From: Kiritimatiellia bacterium
GTDB taxonomy: Bacteria; Verrucomicrobiota; Kiritimatiellia; RFP12; DVOR01
Direction of reading: 5' to 3'
NCBI GenBank assembly: GCA_017646485.1
Contig: JAGCML010000004.1
Coordinates: forward strand, 1 to 7,440
Length of the DNA stretch: 7,440 nt
The notes below the pieces were generated by a model, which worked only from the letters and a program-made list of their open reading frames with translations, was not told where the DNA came from and did no database searches. Positions 1-6,663 of the stretch are shown one piece after another (the stretch's first letter is position 1; each line of letters begins with the position of its first letter). The translations under genes were made by a program, and so were the position numbers.

Positions 1-487
1 CCCCATGATTGGCAACGGGAAGAATCGTTACCAACTCTTAGATGTGGAAGACCTCTGCGAAGCCATTGGTTTAGCCTTAACGCATCCCGACCTCACCGTT
101 GTTCGCGACACCTACAATGTAGGCGCGGCCGTATTTACGACGATGCGCGAAGAGTGGCAAGCCGTGTTAGATGCCGCAGGTCATGGTAAAAAGATTCGTA
201 CAACGCCGGCGAAACTGGTCATCGCAGGGTTGAAAGTCTTAGAAAAACTTCACTTATCCCCCTTGTATGCGTGGGTCTACGAGACGGCTGCACAGGATAG
301 TTTCGTTAGCGTTGAGAAGATTCAGACCCGCTTAGGATGGCAACCGCGCTACTCCGATATTGATGCTCTGTTGCGAAACTATGCGTGGTATATCGCGAAT
401 TTAGACCAATTCCGTGGGAAAAGTGGGAAGACTCACCGTGTTCCTTGGAAACAAGGTATTTTGACTTTGATTAAGAGGTGTTTTTAA
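1..487 (+). CDS. NAD-dependent epimerase/dehydratase family protein, C-terminal part (5' end outside window)
   Basis: This is the C-terminal part of an extended short-chain dehydrogenase (SDR) of the NAD-dependent epimerase/dehydratase family, which acts on nucleotide sugars or related substrates in the cytoplasm. The frame is open to the window edge. The first ATG (position 5) lies inside the conserved block GNGKNRYQLLDVEDLCEAI, which in this family sits past the middle of the fold, so that Met is internal and the Rossmann fold and the YxxxK catalytic site lie upstream, unseen. The remaining 160 residues carry the substrate-lobe sequence (TYNVG, then RLGWQPRYSD) and a basic tail, HRVPWKQGILTLIKRCF, that resembles the tail of a widespread group of uncharacterised epimerases. 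Its TAA overlaps the ATG of tsaB by one base, so the two are translationally coupled. The family call is firm. The substrate cannot be told. Confidence 0.85.
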   Translation, partial: PMIGNGKNRYQLLDVEDLCEAIGLALTHPDLTVVRDTYNVGAAVFTTMREEWQAVLDAAGHGKKIRTTPAKLVIAGLKVLEKLHLSPLYAWVYETAAQDSFVSVEKIQTRLGWQPRYSDIDALLRNYAWYIANLDQFRGKSGKTHRVPWKQGILTLIKRCF

Positions 488-1062
488 TGCGAACACTCAT
501 TCTTGACCGCTCCTCTGCGTTTACTCACATTGCCTTCATGGGTCGCACCCTCTCCTTAGATGGACGCGATGATTCTTGGGTCGCAAAGATGCGAGACTTT
601 TTGGGCGAAGAGAAGCCTGACGCACTTGCCGTGGGCTTGGGTCCGGGTTCATTTGCGGGGATTCGCGCAGCGATTGCCACCCTGCAAGGCATGGGAATCG
701 CCTGGAATTTGCAACCCCTTGGCTTTCCCTCTGCAGCCGTCTTGGCGGCGGCCTCTGGGCTTCCCGAAGTGACCGTGGTTGGGGATGCCCGACGCAACAC
801 CCTCTGGACGGTCCGTTACCGAGTGACCGAGGAGAAGATTGAACAATTAGGCGGGTTTGAACTCCGCAAGCGAGAAACCTATACGCCCGACGCTACAGCC
901 GTCTCTCCAGACGCCCATCGCTTGAGCACCTTTAACTTACGCGCTGTAGAAATTGCCCCCTCGCTTTTAGCATCCGTTGTGAAACGCTTGGGGGAAACGT
1001 TGACCACTGACCCAAAACCCTACTATCTCCATCCAGCCGTGGGAGTCGCAGATGCGAAATGA
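487..1062 (+). CDS. tsaB: tRNA threonylcarbamoyladenosine biosynthesis protein TsaB
   Basis: TsaB is the ASKHA-fold partner of TsaD and TsaE in making threonylcarbamoyl-adenosine (t6A) at position 37 of tRNAs that read ANN codons; it scaffolds rather than catalyses. The hallmark is GLGPGSFAGIR at residues 50-60, followed by the helix AAIATLQGMGIAW and the PLGFPSAAVLA segment. The N-terminus, MRTLILDRSS, matches the first strand of the fold. I chose the ATG at 487 because AAGAGGTG at 473-480 sits about 6 nt upstream and the start overlaps the previous stop (TAATG). A GTG at 478 would add only three residues and lies within that ribosome-binding sequence. At 191 residues the protein is shorter than the usual 220-230, having lost mainly C-terminal sequence. 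The usual GPGSFTG has Ala in place of Thr and the usual DTS is DRS, so it is a diverged member. No tsaD, tsaE or tsaC is in view. Confidence 0.88.
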   Translation: MRTLILDRSSAFTHIAFMGRTLSLDGRDDSWVAKMRDFLGEEKPDALAVGLGPGSFAGIRAAIATLQGMGIAWNLQPLGFPSAAVLAAASGLPEVTVVGDARRNTLWTVRYRVTEEKIEQLGGFELRKRETYTPDATAVSPDAHRLSTFNLRAVEIAPSLLASVVKRLGETLTTDPKPYYLHPAVGVADAK

Positions 1063-1444
1063 ACAGTTGGAAGCATTTGAAAGCACCTTAACGCAACTGC
1101 TTCATGAGATTGACCATGCTTTAGAAGCACGTTACGGAAATGCGGTCACACGCCATCCTGCGCGCCCCGCACAAGGGGTTACGGCCAGCCCGCAATACGA
1201 TGGCCTCTTTGCGATTGTTCCCAACTTCTCTGCAGGCATTGGCTCAAAGTATGGCCCCGGCTATGCGCTCAATTTACGTATCGCAACGCTTTGCACCGTA
1301 GATCCAGACCTCCAGAAAGCCTGCGAAGCCTTTATGGTCGACACCCTTCGAAAACGCCTCCCCGAATGTTTCCCTGGACGCACCTTAAAGGTGGAGCAAG
1401 ATGTCCATGGGTGGAAACTCTTTGGCGACCTTTCACTCAACTAA
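1052..1444 (+). CDS. Conserved-looking protein of unknown function, downstream of tsaB
   Basis: This is a soluble 130-residue protein that I do not recognise as a named family. The N-terminal 30 residues look helical (EQLEAFESTLTQLLHEIDHALEARYG). A compact central block follows, from about residue 50 to 80, containing DGLFAIVPNFSAGIGSKYG and GYALNLRIATL, rich in Gly and aromatic residues and probably beta-stranded. The C-terminal part has FMVDTLRKRLPECFPGR and ends in HGWKLFGDLSLN. No signal peptide, membrane segment or metal-binding motif is visible. The ATG at 1052 overlaps the end of tsaB by 11 nt and has GGGAG at 1041-1045, 6 nt upstream, so it is very likely translated and coupled to tsaB. 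The mix of a helical start with an invariant-looking Gly-rich core suggests a real, conserved domain, but I assign no function. Confidence 0.8.
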   Translation: MRNEQLEAFESTLTQLLHEIDHALEARYGNAVTRHPARPAQGVTASPQYDGLFAIVPNFSAGIGSKYGPGYALNLRIATLCTVDPDLQKACEAFMVDTLRKRLPECFPGRTLKVEQDVHGWKLFGDLSLN

Positions 1445-1454
1445 CCTCTTCTGT

Positions 1455-1459
1455 AAGGA
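1455..1459 (+). promoter_or_regulatory. Ribosome binding site deciding a GTG start for the permease
   Basis: AAGGA lies 5 nt before a GTG at 1465. The next in-frame ATG (1492) has no purine-rich sequence ahead of it, and an ATG at 1291 would overlap the previous gene by over 150 nt. This favours the GTG. Confidence 0.65.
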
Positions 1460-1464
1460 ACTGC

Positions 1465-2616
1465 GTGACACACCCTTCTCCTACGCTGCAGATGCCTTCG
1501 GATTCCCGTACGAAACGAGAAGCCGTGTTCGCCTTTCTGCGTGTCCATGCAGTAACGATTGTTTCCTTCATCGCTGCGGCGCTCTCTTTCTGCTTCTCGC
1601 CTGCAAAACAATGGTGGAACGCCATTGACTGGTCGACGCTCAATCTCCTCTTCTGCCTAATGGTGGTCGTAGCTGGCATGCGCGAATGCGCGCTCTTTCG
1701 GATGCTGGCAGCGAAGTTGCTCAAGGGCCGTCAATCCTATCGTGCGTTGGCACATGCCCTTGTTCAGCTCACCTTCTTCCTCTCAATGCTCATCACCAAT
1801 GATGTCGCCCTCATTGCATTGACACCTTTTGCCATCTACCTTTTGGACAGTCTTCACCTCCGCGATCGCATCCCCTACCTCATCCTCTTACAAACGATTG
1901 CCGCCAATTTGGGTTCGATGGCAACGCCTGTCGGCAATCCGCAAAATCTCTTTCTTTACACCGCCTACGCACTCCAGCCCAGCGACTTCTTTATCGCGAT
2001 GCTTCCGATTACCTTTGCGGGCGCATTCCTCCTGGCGGCAACCACACACTTTGTTAAAGATGCCCCATTAACAAACCTTCTGCCGCCCCAATTCCCCAAA
2101 ATGCCGCGCAAAATCTGGCTCTATGGCGCCCTCTTTGCGCTCTGTCTCTGTGCTGTTTTTCGTGTCATTCCGGGTTGGCTCACCTTTGTTGTCGTTACGA
2201 TTAGTTCGCTCATCTTTGGTAGAACGGCACTCAAGAAAGTCGACTTCGGACTCTTGCTCACCTTTGTCTGCTTCTTTGTCTTCTCAGGGAATCTTGCACA
2301 AATTGAATCTATCCGCACCCTTTTCGTAGGCCTTTTAGAGCACCACGCGCAAGCCACAACTGCACTCGTGAGCCAATTCCTCTCCAATGTACCTGCAGCG
2401 ATTCTCTTAGAACCCTTCACGACCAACTGGAAGGCCCTCCTTTGGGGTGCGGACATCGGTGGTTTTGGCACACCAATTGCCTCTTTAGCCAGCTTAATCT
2501 CCTTTGGCTTCTACCTCAAAGAACCCGATGCAAAGCCCCTGCACTACCTCTTAAAATTCATCCTTTTGAATCTCGTTTTCTTTATTTTTCTCACCCTTTG
2601 TTCATTCTTTTTCTAA
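1465..2616 (+). CDS. SLC13/ArsB-NhaD superfamily permease (ion transporter)
   Basis: This is an integral inner-membrane transporter of the ion transporter (IT) superfamily, which includes the SLC13 dicarboxylate/sulfate carriers, CitMHS, ArsB and NhaD. Two inverted half-repeats are visible. The first half has TNDVALIALTPF (111-122) and ATPVGNPQN (153-161); the second has SNVPAAILLEPF (307-318) and GGFGTPIASLAS (332-343). These are the paired helix-break motifs that form the substrate and cation sites. About ten hydrophobic segments span residues 27-380. The GTG start gives 383 residues and the alternative ATG at 1492 gives 374, compact against the common 420-600. It begins 20 nt after the previous stop and is followed by a 58-nt gap before mazG. 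The transported ion (Na+/H+, carboxylate, sulfate or arsenite) cannot be read from sequence, and there is no ars gene nearby to support arsenite. Confidence 0.85.
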   Translation: MTHPSPTLQMPSDSRTKREAVFAFLRVHAVTIVSFIAAALSFCFSPAKQWWNAIDWSTLNLLFCLMVVVAGMRECALFRMLAAKLLKGRQSYRALAHALVQLTFFLSMLITNDVALIALTPFAIYLLDSLHLRDRIPYLILLQTIAANLGSMATPVGNPQNLFLYTAYALQPSDFFIAMLPITFAGAFLLAATTHFVKDAPLTNLLPPQFPKMPRKIWLYGALFALCLCAVFRVIPGWLTFVVVTISSLIFGRTALKKVDFGLLLTFVCFFVFSGNLAQIESIRTLFVGLLEHHAQATTALVSQFLSNVPAAILLEPFTTNWKALLWGADIGGFGTPIASLASLISFGFYLKEPDAKPLHYLLKFILLNLVFFIFLTLCSFFF

Positions 2617-2637
2617 TCGTGTATCTCCCATTGCCTA

Positions 2638-2655
2638 CACCAGCGCGCTCTGGTG
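2638..2655 (+). other. Small hairpin between the permease gene and mazG
   Basis: CACCAG pairs with CTGGTG around a 6-nt loop in the 58-nt gap. No T-run follows, so it is not a clear intrinsic terminator. It might slow readthrough or protect an mRNA end, or it may be chance. Confidence 0.3.
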
Positions 2656-2674
2656 AAACGAAAGGCGTCACGCT

Positions 2675-3469
2675 ATGAAGACTATTCCAACCGATTTTCC
2701 CTCTCCCTTTGAAAGATTGCGATGGGTACTCAAAGCCCTGCGCGCACCTGATGGTTGCCCATGGGACCGTGAACAAACCTTAAACTCCATCCAGCCCTGC
2801 CTGCAAGAAGAGTGTTACGAACTCCTTTCAGCCATGGTGGGCGACGATTTAGACAACCACAAGGAAGAACTCGGCGACGTCTTACTGCAGGTCCTCTTCC
2901 AAGCAGACATCCGCGAAGATCGTGGCGACTTCACCTTTGACGAAGTCGTCAACACCCTCGCCGACAAACTTATTCGTCGCCATCCGCACGTCTTCAGCAC
3001 CATTGATGCCAAAGACACTGAAACCGTGCTGAAGAATTGGGAACAAATCAAACAGACCGAACACAAGGCACCGAAGGCTTCTGCCTTAGACGGCGTACCT
3101 GAAGCATTGCCCGCCCTGTTGAAAGCGCAGCGCACCCAACACAAGGCCGCAAAGGTTGGCTTTGATTGGAAAGATGCAGAAGGCCCCAATGCCAAGTTGG
3201 ATGAGGAAATCGCCGAACTCCGCGCCGCCATTAAGAGTGGCGACCCTGAAGCCATCGCCGATGAATATGGCGACGTTCTCTTCTCGTTTGTCAACTTGGC
3301 CCGCTTTATTCATGTGGATGCCGAAAGCGCCCTACGCGCCGCCACAACGAAGTTCTCGCGTCGCTTCCGCGCAGTTGAAGCGCGTGTGAAAGAAAGTGGC
3401 AAAGAGATGAAGTCGCTCACCTTAGAAGAACTCGACGCCATTTGGGATGCAGTCAAAGCGGAGCAATAA
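2675..3469 (+). CDS. mazG: Nucleoside triphosphate pyrophosphohydrolase MazG
   Basis: MazG hydrolyses (d)NTPs to the monophosphate and pyrophosphate, removing damaged nucleotides and, in some bacteria, lowering ppGpp. The full two-domain form is present. Domain 1 begins with GCPWD (27-31), followed by the Mg2+ site E45-E46-x-x-E49 (QEECYE) with E65-x-x-D68 (KEELGD), and then IRRHPHVF (100-107) and NWEQIK. Domain 2 repeats the metal motif at E177-E178-x-x-E181 with E197-x-x-D200 (ADEYGDVLFSFVNLAR). The length of 264 residues is normal for the E. coli-type enzyme. The ATG has AAAGG at 2661-2665, 9 nt upstream. Only 2 nt separate its stop from the HAD gene, whose ribosome binding site lies inside the last mazG codons, so the two are co-expressed. 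There is no toxin-antitoxin pair (mazEF) here; the gene is a stand-alone housekeeping copy. Confidence 0.96.
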   Translation: MKTIPTDFPSPFERLRWVLKALRAPDGCPWDREQTLNSIQPCLQEECYELLSAMVGDDLDNHKEELGDVLLQVLFQADIREDRGDFTFDEVVNTLADKLIRRHPHVFSTIDAKDTETVLKNWEQIKQTEHKAPKASALDGVPEALPALLKAQRTQHKAAKVGFDWKDAEGPNAKLDEEIAELRAAIKSGDPEAIADEYGDVLFSFVNLARFIHVDAESALRAATTKFSRRFRAVEARVKESGKEMKSLTLEELDAIWDAVKAEQ

Positions 3470-3471
3470 CA

Positions 3472-4344
3472 ATGGAACAGAATCAAATGCCCACCACCTT
3501 TGTCGCCCTCGACTCTGACGGGTGCATCGTTGATACCATGGCCGCAAAGCAACACGGCTTTTTGCAACCCCTCATGGTGAAGACCTTAGCCCTCTCACCT
3601 GAAGAAGCGCGCGTTTACTTCGCCTGTGCAGACTATGTCAACCTCTACTCTGTCACGCGTGGTATCTCGCGTTTCAAGGCGATTTTGTTGAACTTTGAAA
3701 CCTACAATCAGCACCCGGAAGTCATTCAAGCCGACTGGCCACGCATCCCGACGGCCGATTTAAAGGCATTTGTTGAGAGTGGTTTACCCTTAGGCAATCC
3801 AGCACTCACGCAGTGGCTCGCCGAACACCCCTCGCCCTTCTTGGAAAAGATCTTGGCATGGAGCCATGCGGTGAATAATGAGATTGTCACCTCTGGCGCT
3901 ACCTTCCCCGCTTATGAAGGCGCACGTAAGGCATTGAAGCGCATGTACAAGCGGAGTGAGACGGGCATCGTCTCCCAATCTCCAGAGGCAGTTTTGCGCG
4001 AAGATTGGGGCCGTCAAGGCTTGCTTGACTATGTTCAGCATATTGCAGGACAAGAGGTCGGGTTGAAAGTGGCGCAGCTCACCGCCCTCACCGATGGGCG
4101 CTTTGAACGTAGCAACGTCTTAATGGTGGGCGATGCACCGGGCGACCTTGAGGCGGCACGAGGATTTGGATGTCGCTTTTTCCCCATTCTCCCCGGCCGT
4201 GAAGAAGCCTCATGGGAGCACTTCAACACCTCCATCTATGACGCATTCGTCAGTGGCAACTATACGAAAGCGATGGAAGACGAACTCATCGCCACCTTCG
4301 AAAAAGTGCTCCCCGCCCAACCGCCATGGGCAACTCAAGCGTAA
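3472..4344 (+). CDS. HAD superfamily hydrolase (phosphatase-like)
   Basis: This is a cytoplasmic haloacid-dehalogenase-fold hydrolase, probably a small-molecule phosphatase. Motif I is VALDSDGCIVDT, with nucleophile D14 and acid/base D16. Motif II is the Ser of GIVSQS (S168 or S170). The motif III Lys is probably K199 (GLKVAQL). Motif IV is VMVGD-type, LMVGDAPGDLEAARGFG (D221, D225). A large helical cap insertion lies between about residues 22 and 150 (C1 cap, as in phosphoglycolate phosphatase and beta-phosphoglucomutase), but longer than in those enzymes; the total is 290 residues against about 220. The ATG at 3472 has GGAG at 3460-3463, 8 nt upstream; the ATG at 3487 is less well placed. 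It lies 15 nt before serC, whose product 3-phosphoserine needs a HAD-type phosphatase as the next step, so a role in serine synthesis is possible but unproven. The HAD fold is certain. The substrate is unknown. Confidence 0.9.
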   Translation: MEQNQMPTTFVALDSDGCIVDTMAAKQHGFLQPLMVKTLALSPEEARVYFACADYVNLYSVTRGISRFKAILLNFETYNQHPEVIQADWPRIPTADLKAFVESGLPLGNPALTQWLAEHPSPFLEKILAWSHAVNNEIVTSGATFPAYEGARKALKRMYKRSETGIVSQSPEAVLREDWGRQGLLDYVQHIAGQEVGLKVAQLTALTDGRFERSNVLMVGDAPGDLEAARGFGCRFFPILPGREEASWEHFNTSIYDAFVSGNYTKAMEDELIATFEKVLPAQPPWATQA

Positions 4345-4359
4345 AAAGGAGAAATCACG

Positions 4360-5403
4360 ATGGATCCTATTTACAATTTTTGCGCAGGTCCCGGCATGCT
4401 TCCCCCAGAAGTCCTGGCTGCTGCACGCGAAGATTTATGCACGTGGAGCGGACTCCCCTGTAGCGTCTTGGAAGTTTCTCACCGAAGCGCCGCCTATACC
4501 GAACTCAAGACTCGCGTCATTGAGAATTTGATGACGCTCTTTGGGTTGGACGATCGTTATACCATCCTCCTTCTGCAAGGAGGCGCCTCTGGGCAATTTG
4601 CAATGTTGCCCTACAACTTCCTCCGCGAAGGGGCGGCCGCCGACTATCTGGTGCGTGGTTACTGGGGAGAAAAAGCACACCAGCAAGCCTCCCGAGTTGC
4701 ACGTGCACGCCGTCTTTCATCGTGGGAAGAGGGTTGGGATGAACGTGCCGTTTATGCCCATGTCACCACCAATGAAACCATTGCTGGCACCGCACTTCCG
4801 GAAGACTTCCCCTTGCCTCCCGTGCCCCTATGCGCAGATATGAGTAGCGACATCCTCTCCTGTCCGCGCGATTACACCAAATACAACCTCTTCTATGCTG
4901 GCGCACAGAAGAATCTTGGCGTGGCAGGTTTGGCAGTCGTTGTCGCAGAAAAGGAATTTTTATCGCACGCACGGCGTAATCTTCCGGCGGCATTCTGTTA
5001 CCTTGAACATGCGAAGGCAAATGGGCTTTACCACACTCCAAATACCTTTGCCGTCAATGTCCTCGGCCATGTGACCGACTACTTGCTGAAAACCGGCATC
5101 GAAAACATCTGGGCCCAAAATCAAAGGAAGGCTGAAAAGCTCTACGCAGAAATTGACCGTACCGCCTTCTGGAGACCCTTAGCACCCAAAAACGAGCGTT
5201 CCCTCACCAATGTCACCTTCCGCTTGCCGACAGCTACCCTGGAAACAGAATTCCTCCAAGCGGCCGAAAAGGAAGGACTCATTGCATTAAAGGGACACCG
5301 TGCGCTCGGCGGCATACGTGCGTCACTTTACAATGCAATGCCCGAAGAAGGGGTAGACGAACTGACTACTTTTATGAGAGAATTTGAACAAACCCACGGA
5401 TAA
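4360..5403 (+). CDS. serC: Phosphoserine aminotransferase SerC
   Basis: SerC is the PLP-dependent aminotransferase that converts 3-phosphohydroxypyruvate and glutamate to 3-phosphoserine and 2-oxoglutarate. In many bacteria it also acts on the matching pyridoxine-pathway intermediate. The N-terminus YNFCAGPGMLP is diagnostic. Further signals are SHRS with R42 (substrate phosphate), the cofactor phosphate loop LLQGGASGQFAMLPYN (71-86), W102 (ring stacking), TTNETIAG (136-143), D160 in ADMSSDILS (pyridine nitrogen), K184 in AGAQKNLG (Schiff-base lysine), HTPNTFAV (225-232) and GGIRASLYNA (317-326). At 347 residues it is a little short of the usual 360 but complete. The ATG has AAGGAGA at 4346-4352, 7 nt upstream, the best ribosome binding site in the window. 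The serA gene that would supply substrate is not in view. Confidence 0.97.
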   Translation: MDPIYNFCAGPGMLPPEVLAAAREDLCTWSGLPCSVLEVSHRSAAYTELKTRVIENLMTLFGLDDRYTILLLQGGASGQFAMLPYNFLREGAAADYLVRGYWGEKAHQQASRVARARRLSSWEEGWDERAVYAHVTTNETIAGTALPEDFPLPPVPLCADMSSDILSCPRDYTKYNLFYAGAQKNLGVAGLAVVVAEKEFLSHARRNLPAAFCYLEHAKANGLYHTPNTFAVNVLGHVTDYLLKTGIENIWAQNQRKAEKLYAEIDRTAFWRPLAPKNERSLTNVTFRLPTATLETEFLQAAEKEGLIALKGHRALGGIRASLYNAMPEEGVDELTTFMREFEQTHG

Positions 5404-5416
5404 AAGGAATACCATT

Positions 5417-5665
5417 ATGGCTATCGAAACTGAAATCTATGCTGACGGCATCTACCAAATTCACATGTTGGAACACACCATCCGCCTTGACTTGATGCGT
5501 CTGCAACCCAGCCCTGAAAACAACACCCCCATTCCGCGCCCCTTTGAACGCATCATCATGAATCCTCAGGGCTTCTTGCGCACTTATGAAGCCATGGGAC
5601 AGATTGTCCAGAAGCTCGAAGAACTCGGTGTCATTCGTCGTAACGATCCGAATGCACAACAGTAA
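5417..5665 (+). CDS. Small protein of unknown function, DUF3467-like
   Basis: This is an 82-residue soluble protein, last in the + strand run. The first half looks like beta-strands (YADGIYQIHMLEHTIRLDLM), then comes a Pro/Asn-rich turn (31-42), then FERIIMNPQGFLRTYEAM and a helix ending QKLEELGVI. The order of strand, charged strand, R-I-x-M-x-P and a C-terminal helix ending in a Gly-hydrophobic pair recalls the small DUF3467 family, whose role is unknown. I make this comparison from memory, and it needs a profile search. The ATG at 5417 has AAAAGGAA at 5402-5409, 7 nt upstream, and follows serC by 13 nt. An upstream in-frame ATG at 5384 would overlap serC and lacks such a site. A terminator follows at once, consistent with an operon end. 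Confidence 0.8.
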   Translation: MAIETEIYADGIYQIHMLEHTIRLDLMRLQPSPENNTPIPRPFERIIMNPQGFLRTYEAMGQIVQKLEELGVIRRNDPNAQQ

Positions 5666-5689
5666 TGCCTGTGTTTCATGCGTGAATTA

Positions 5690-5719
5690 AAAGAGGGGGA
5701 GCAACAACTCCCCCTCTTT
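5690..5719. terminator. Bidirectional intrinsic terminator between convergent genes
   Basis: AAAGAGGGGGAG pairs perfectly with CTCCCCCTCTTT (12 bp, GC-rich core) around the loop CAACAA. The + strand is followed by CTTTGTCTTC. The - strand ends in CTCTTTTAATT. The hairpin lies 24 nt past the end of the 82-residue gene and 40 nt past the stop of the convergent zinc ribbon-EIIA gene, so it can end both transcripts. Confidence 0.9.
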
Positions 5720-5759
5720 CTTTGTCTTCATTAAAAGCCTTCGTAGATGCAATCGCGCC

Positions 5760-6593
5760 TTACTTAATCGTCGTACGCGTTGCCTTCGTCAAAGCCTTCC
5801 AAAGTGCCTGCGGCGTCTCGGCTTCAATCAAAGCCTTACGATTGGCTTCCTTCAAGAAAGACTCCGTCAAGCCAGAGATCAGGCGCATGTAAAATGCGCT
5901 CACTGCAGCTGGGATCGTGATCAAGAAGACAATATTGGTTTGCGTTCCTTCAGAATCCCAAGTAAAGGGTTCTTTACTGACACCGCAAGCAATGGTCAAA
6001 GACCCACCTTCCACACCGCGCACGTGTGGGAACGCCAGACCGAAGTCCATGGCTGTACTCAACATTGATTCGCGTTCTAATGCAGAGCCAATCAACGTAT
6101 CATAGTTGGAAATAAAGCCAGCAGATTCCATCTTACTCGCCAGAATTTCAATCGCATCTGCTGCACAAGTCGCCACCATGTCAGGCACCATCAAAGACTC
6201 TGCAGAGAAACGAGAAATGCCATTCTTGCGCGGTTCGCCACGTGCAGGCGCAGTTCCCACCCATTGAGGCGCATTCAAATCTTCATAAAGGATACGCGCA
6301 CACCCAGGGCAATACTGAATCGCCTTTCCCTGACGAACGGACTGCACCTGGCTAATCGGCAAATGCATGCCACAAACCGAGCAATTCCCCTTGTGAATAG
6401 GAGAAATCACCACATGGTCACGTGTCATCAAACGATTGTAAAACGCACGCACATCAGCGGGCAAAGTCGAAGCCATCGATTCAATGGATTCGTTTAAACG
6501 TGCCAAATGAGCGCCATCACCAGTCAGACGATGCTCGTCACGTGCAAGAATTAAATCTTGAAGTTGGCACAACTGATTAATCACGTTTTTCAT
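5760..6593 (-). CDS. Zinc-ribbon protein fused to a PTS EIIA (PtsN/fructose-type) domain
   Basis: This is a 277-residue soluble protein with two domains. Residues 1-60 are mostly helical (QLCQLQDLILARDEHRL and a second helix). They lead into a C4 zinc ribbon with C71-x-x-C74 (GNCSVCGMHLP) and C95-x-x-C98 (QYCPGCARILYED), the pattern of the CdsZ/FlgZ-like zf-RING_7 family. After a Pro/Gly linker (about 106-125), residues 126-270 are a PTS EIIA type 2 domain. The phospho-acceptor is H190 in DFGLAFPHVRG, and the usual second His region is followed by TNIVFLITIP and helices near FYMRLISGLTESF. A histidine in this motif normally receives phosphate from HPr, either for sugar uptake or, in PtsN, for regulation. 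No EIIB/EIIC, HPr or EI gene is adjacent, which favours a regulatory role. The ATG at 6593 has GGAG (reverse strand, 6604-6601) 7 nt upstream; a TTG at 6614 is rejected. A fusion of these two domains is unusual to me. The domain calls are strong; the role is inference. Confidence 0.88.
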   Translation of the reverse strand: MKNVINQLCQLQDLILARDEHRLTGDGAHLARLNESIESMASTLPADVRAFYNRLMTRDHVVISPIHKGNCSVCGMHLPISQVQSVRQGKAIQYCPGCARILYEDLNAPQWVGTAPARGEPRKNGISRFSAESLMVPDMVATCAADAIEILASKMESAGFISNYDTLIGSALERESMLSTAMDFGLAFPHVRGVEGGSLTIACGVSKEPFTWDSEGTQTNIVFLITIPAAVSAFYMRLISGLTESFLKEANRKALIEAETPQALWKALTKATRTTIK

Positions 6594-6600
6594 TACAAAA

Positions 6601-6604
6601 CTCC
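6601..6604 (-). promoter_or_regulatory. Ribosome binding site deciding the ATG start of the zinc ribbon-EIIA gene
   Basis: GGAG on the - strand lies 7 nt before the ATG at 6593. It overlaps the seven-residue extension that a TTG start at 6614 would add, so that longer form is unlikely. Confidence 0.7.
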
Positions 6605-6620
6605 AGTAAAACAAAATCTA

Positions 6621-6647
6621 AAGAAAGAAAAATCTCCCAATGGGAGA
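6621..6647 (-). terminator. Intrinsic terminator (or attenuator) just upstream of the zinc ribbon-EIIA gene
   Basis: On the - strand TCTCCC pairs with GGGAGA around the triloop ATT, followed by TTTTTCTTTCTT. This is a typical short hairpin plus U-rich tail. It would end transcripts coming from the upstream membrane-protein gene. It lies only about 17 nt before the GGAG of the next gene, leaving almost no room for a promoter after it, so it could instead act as a leader attenuator for the zinc ribbon-EIIA gene. Confidence 0.65.
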
Positions 6648-6663
6648 AGCTAAGCAGAAATTA

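Noticed and set aside
1291..1464. An in-frame upstream extension of the permease, starting at ATG 1291
   Set aside because: It would overlap the 130-residue gene by 154 nt, has no ribosome binding site, and its translation is Arg/Pro-rich and unlike a permease N-terminus. The GTG at 1465 has AAGGA at the right distance.
1465..2616. Arsenite efflux pump ArsB as a specific name for the permease
   Set aside because: Only superfamily-level motifs are visible and there is no arsR or arsC nearby.
2598..2626. A possible promoter ahead of mazG (TTGTTC, 17 nt, GTATCT)
   Set aside because: The -10 match is poor and the sequence overlaps the end of the permease gene, so chance is likely.
2815..3294. 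A 159-codon frame on the - strand opposite mazG
   Set aside because: mazG on the + strand is unmistakable. The antisense translation is Ser/Thr-rich with no recognisable motif.
2675..3469. A MazEF-type toxin-antitoxin association
   Set aside because: The gene is a full two-domain MazG with no adjacent mazE or mazF; the name alone suggests a link.
5733..5840. AAAGCCTT occurring three times near the end of the EIIA gene
   Set aside because: Two copies come from similar Lys/Ala codon runs in the coding sequence; spacing is irregular and there is no repeat structure.
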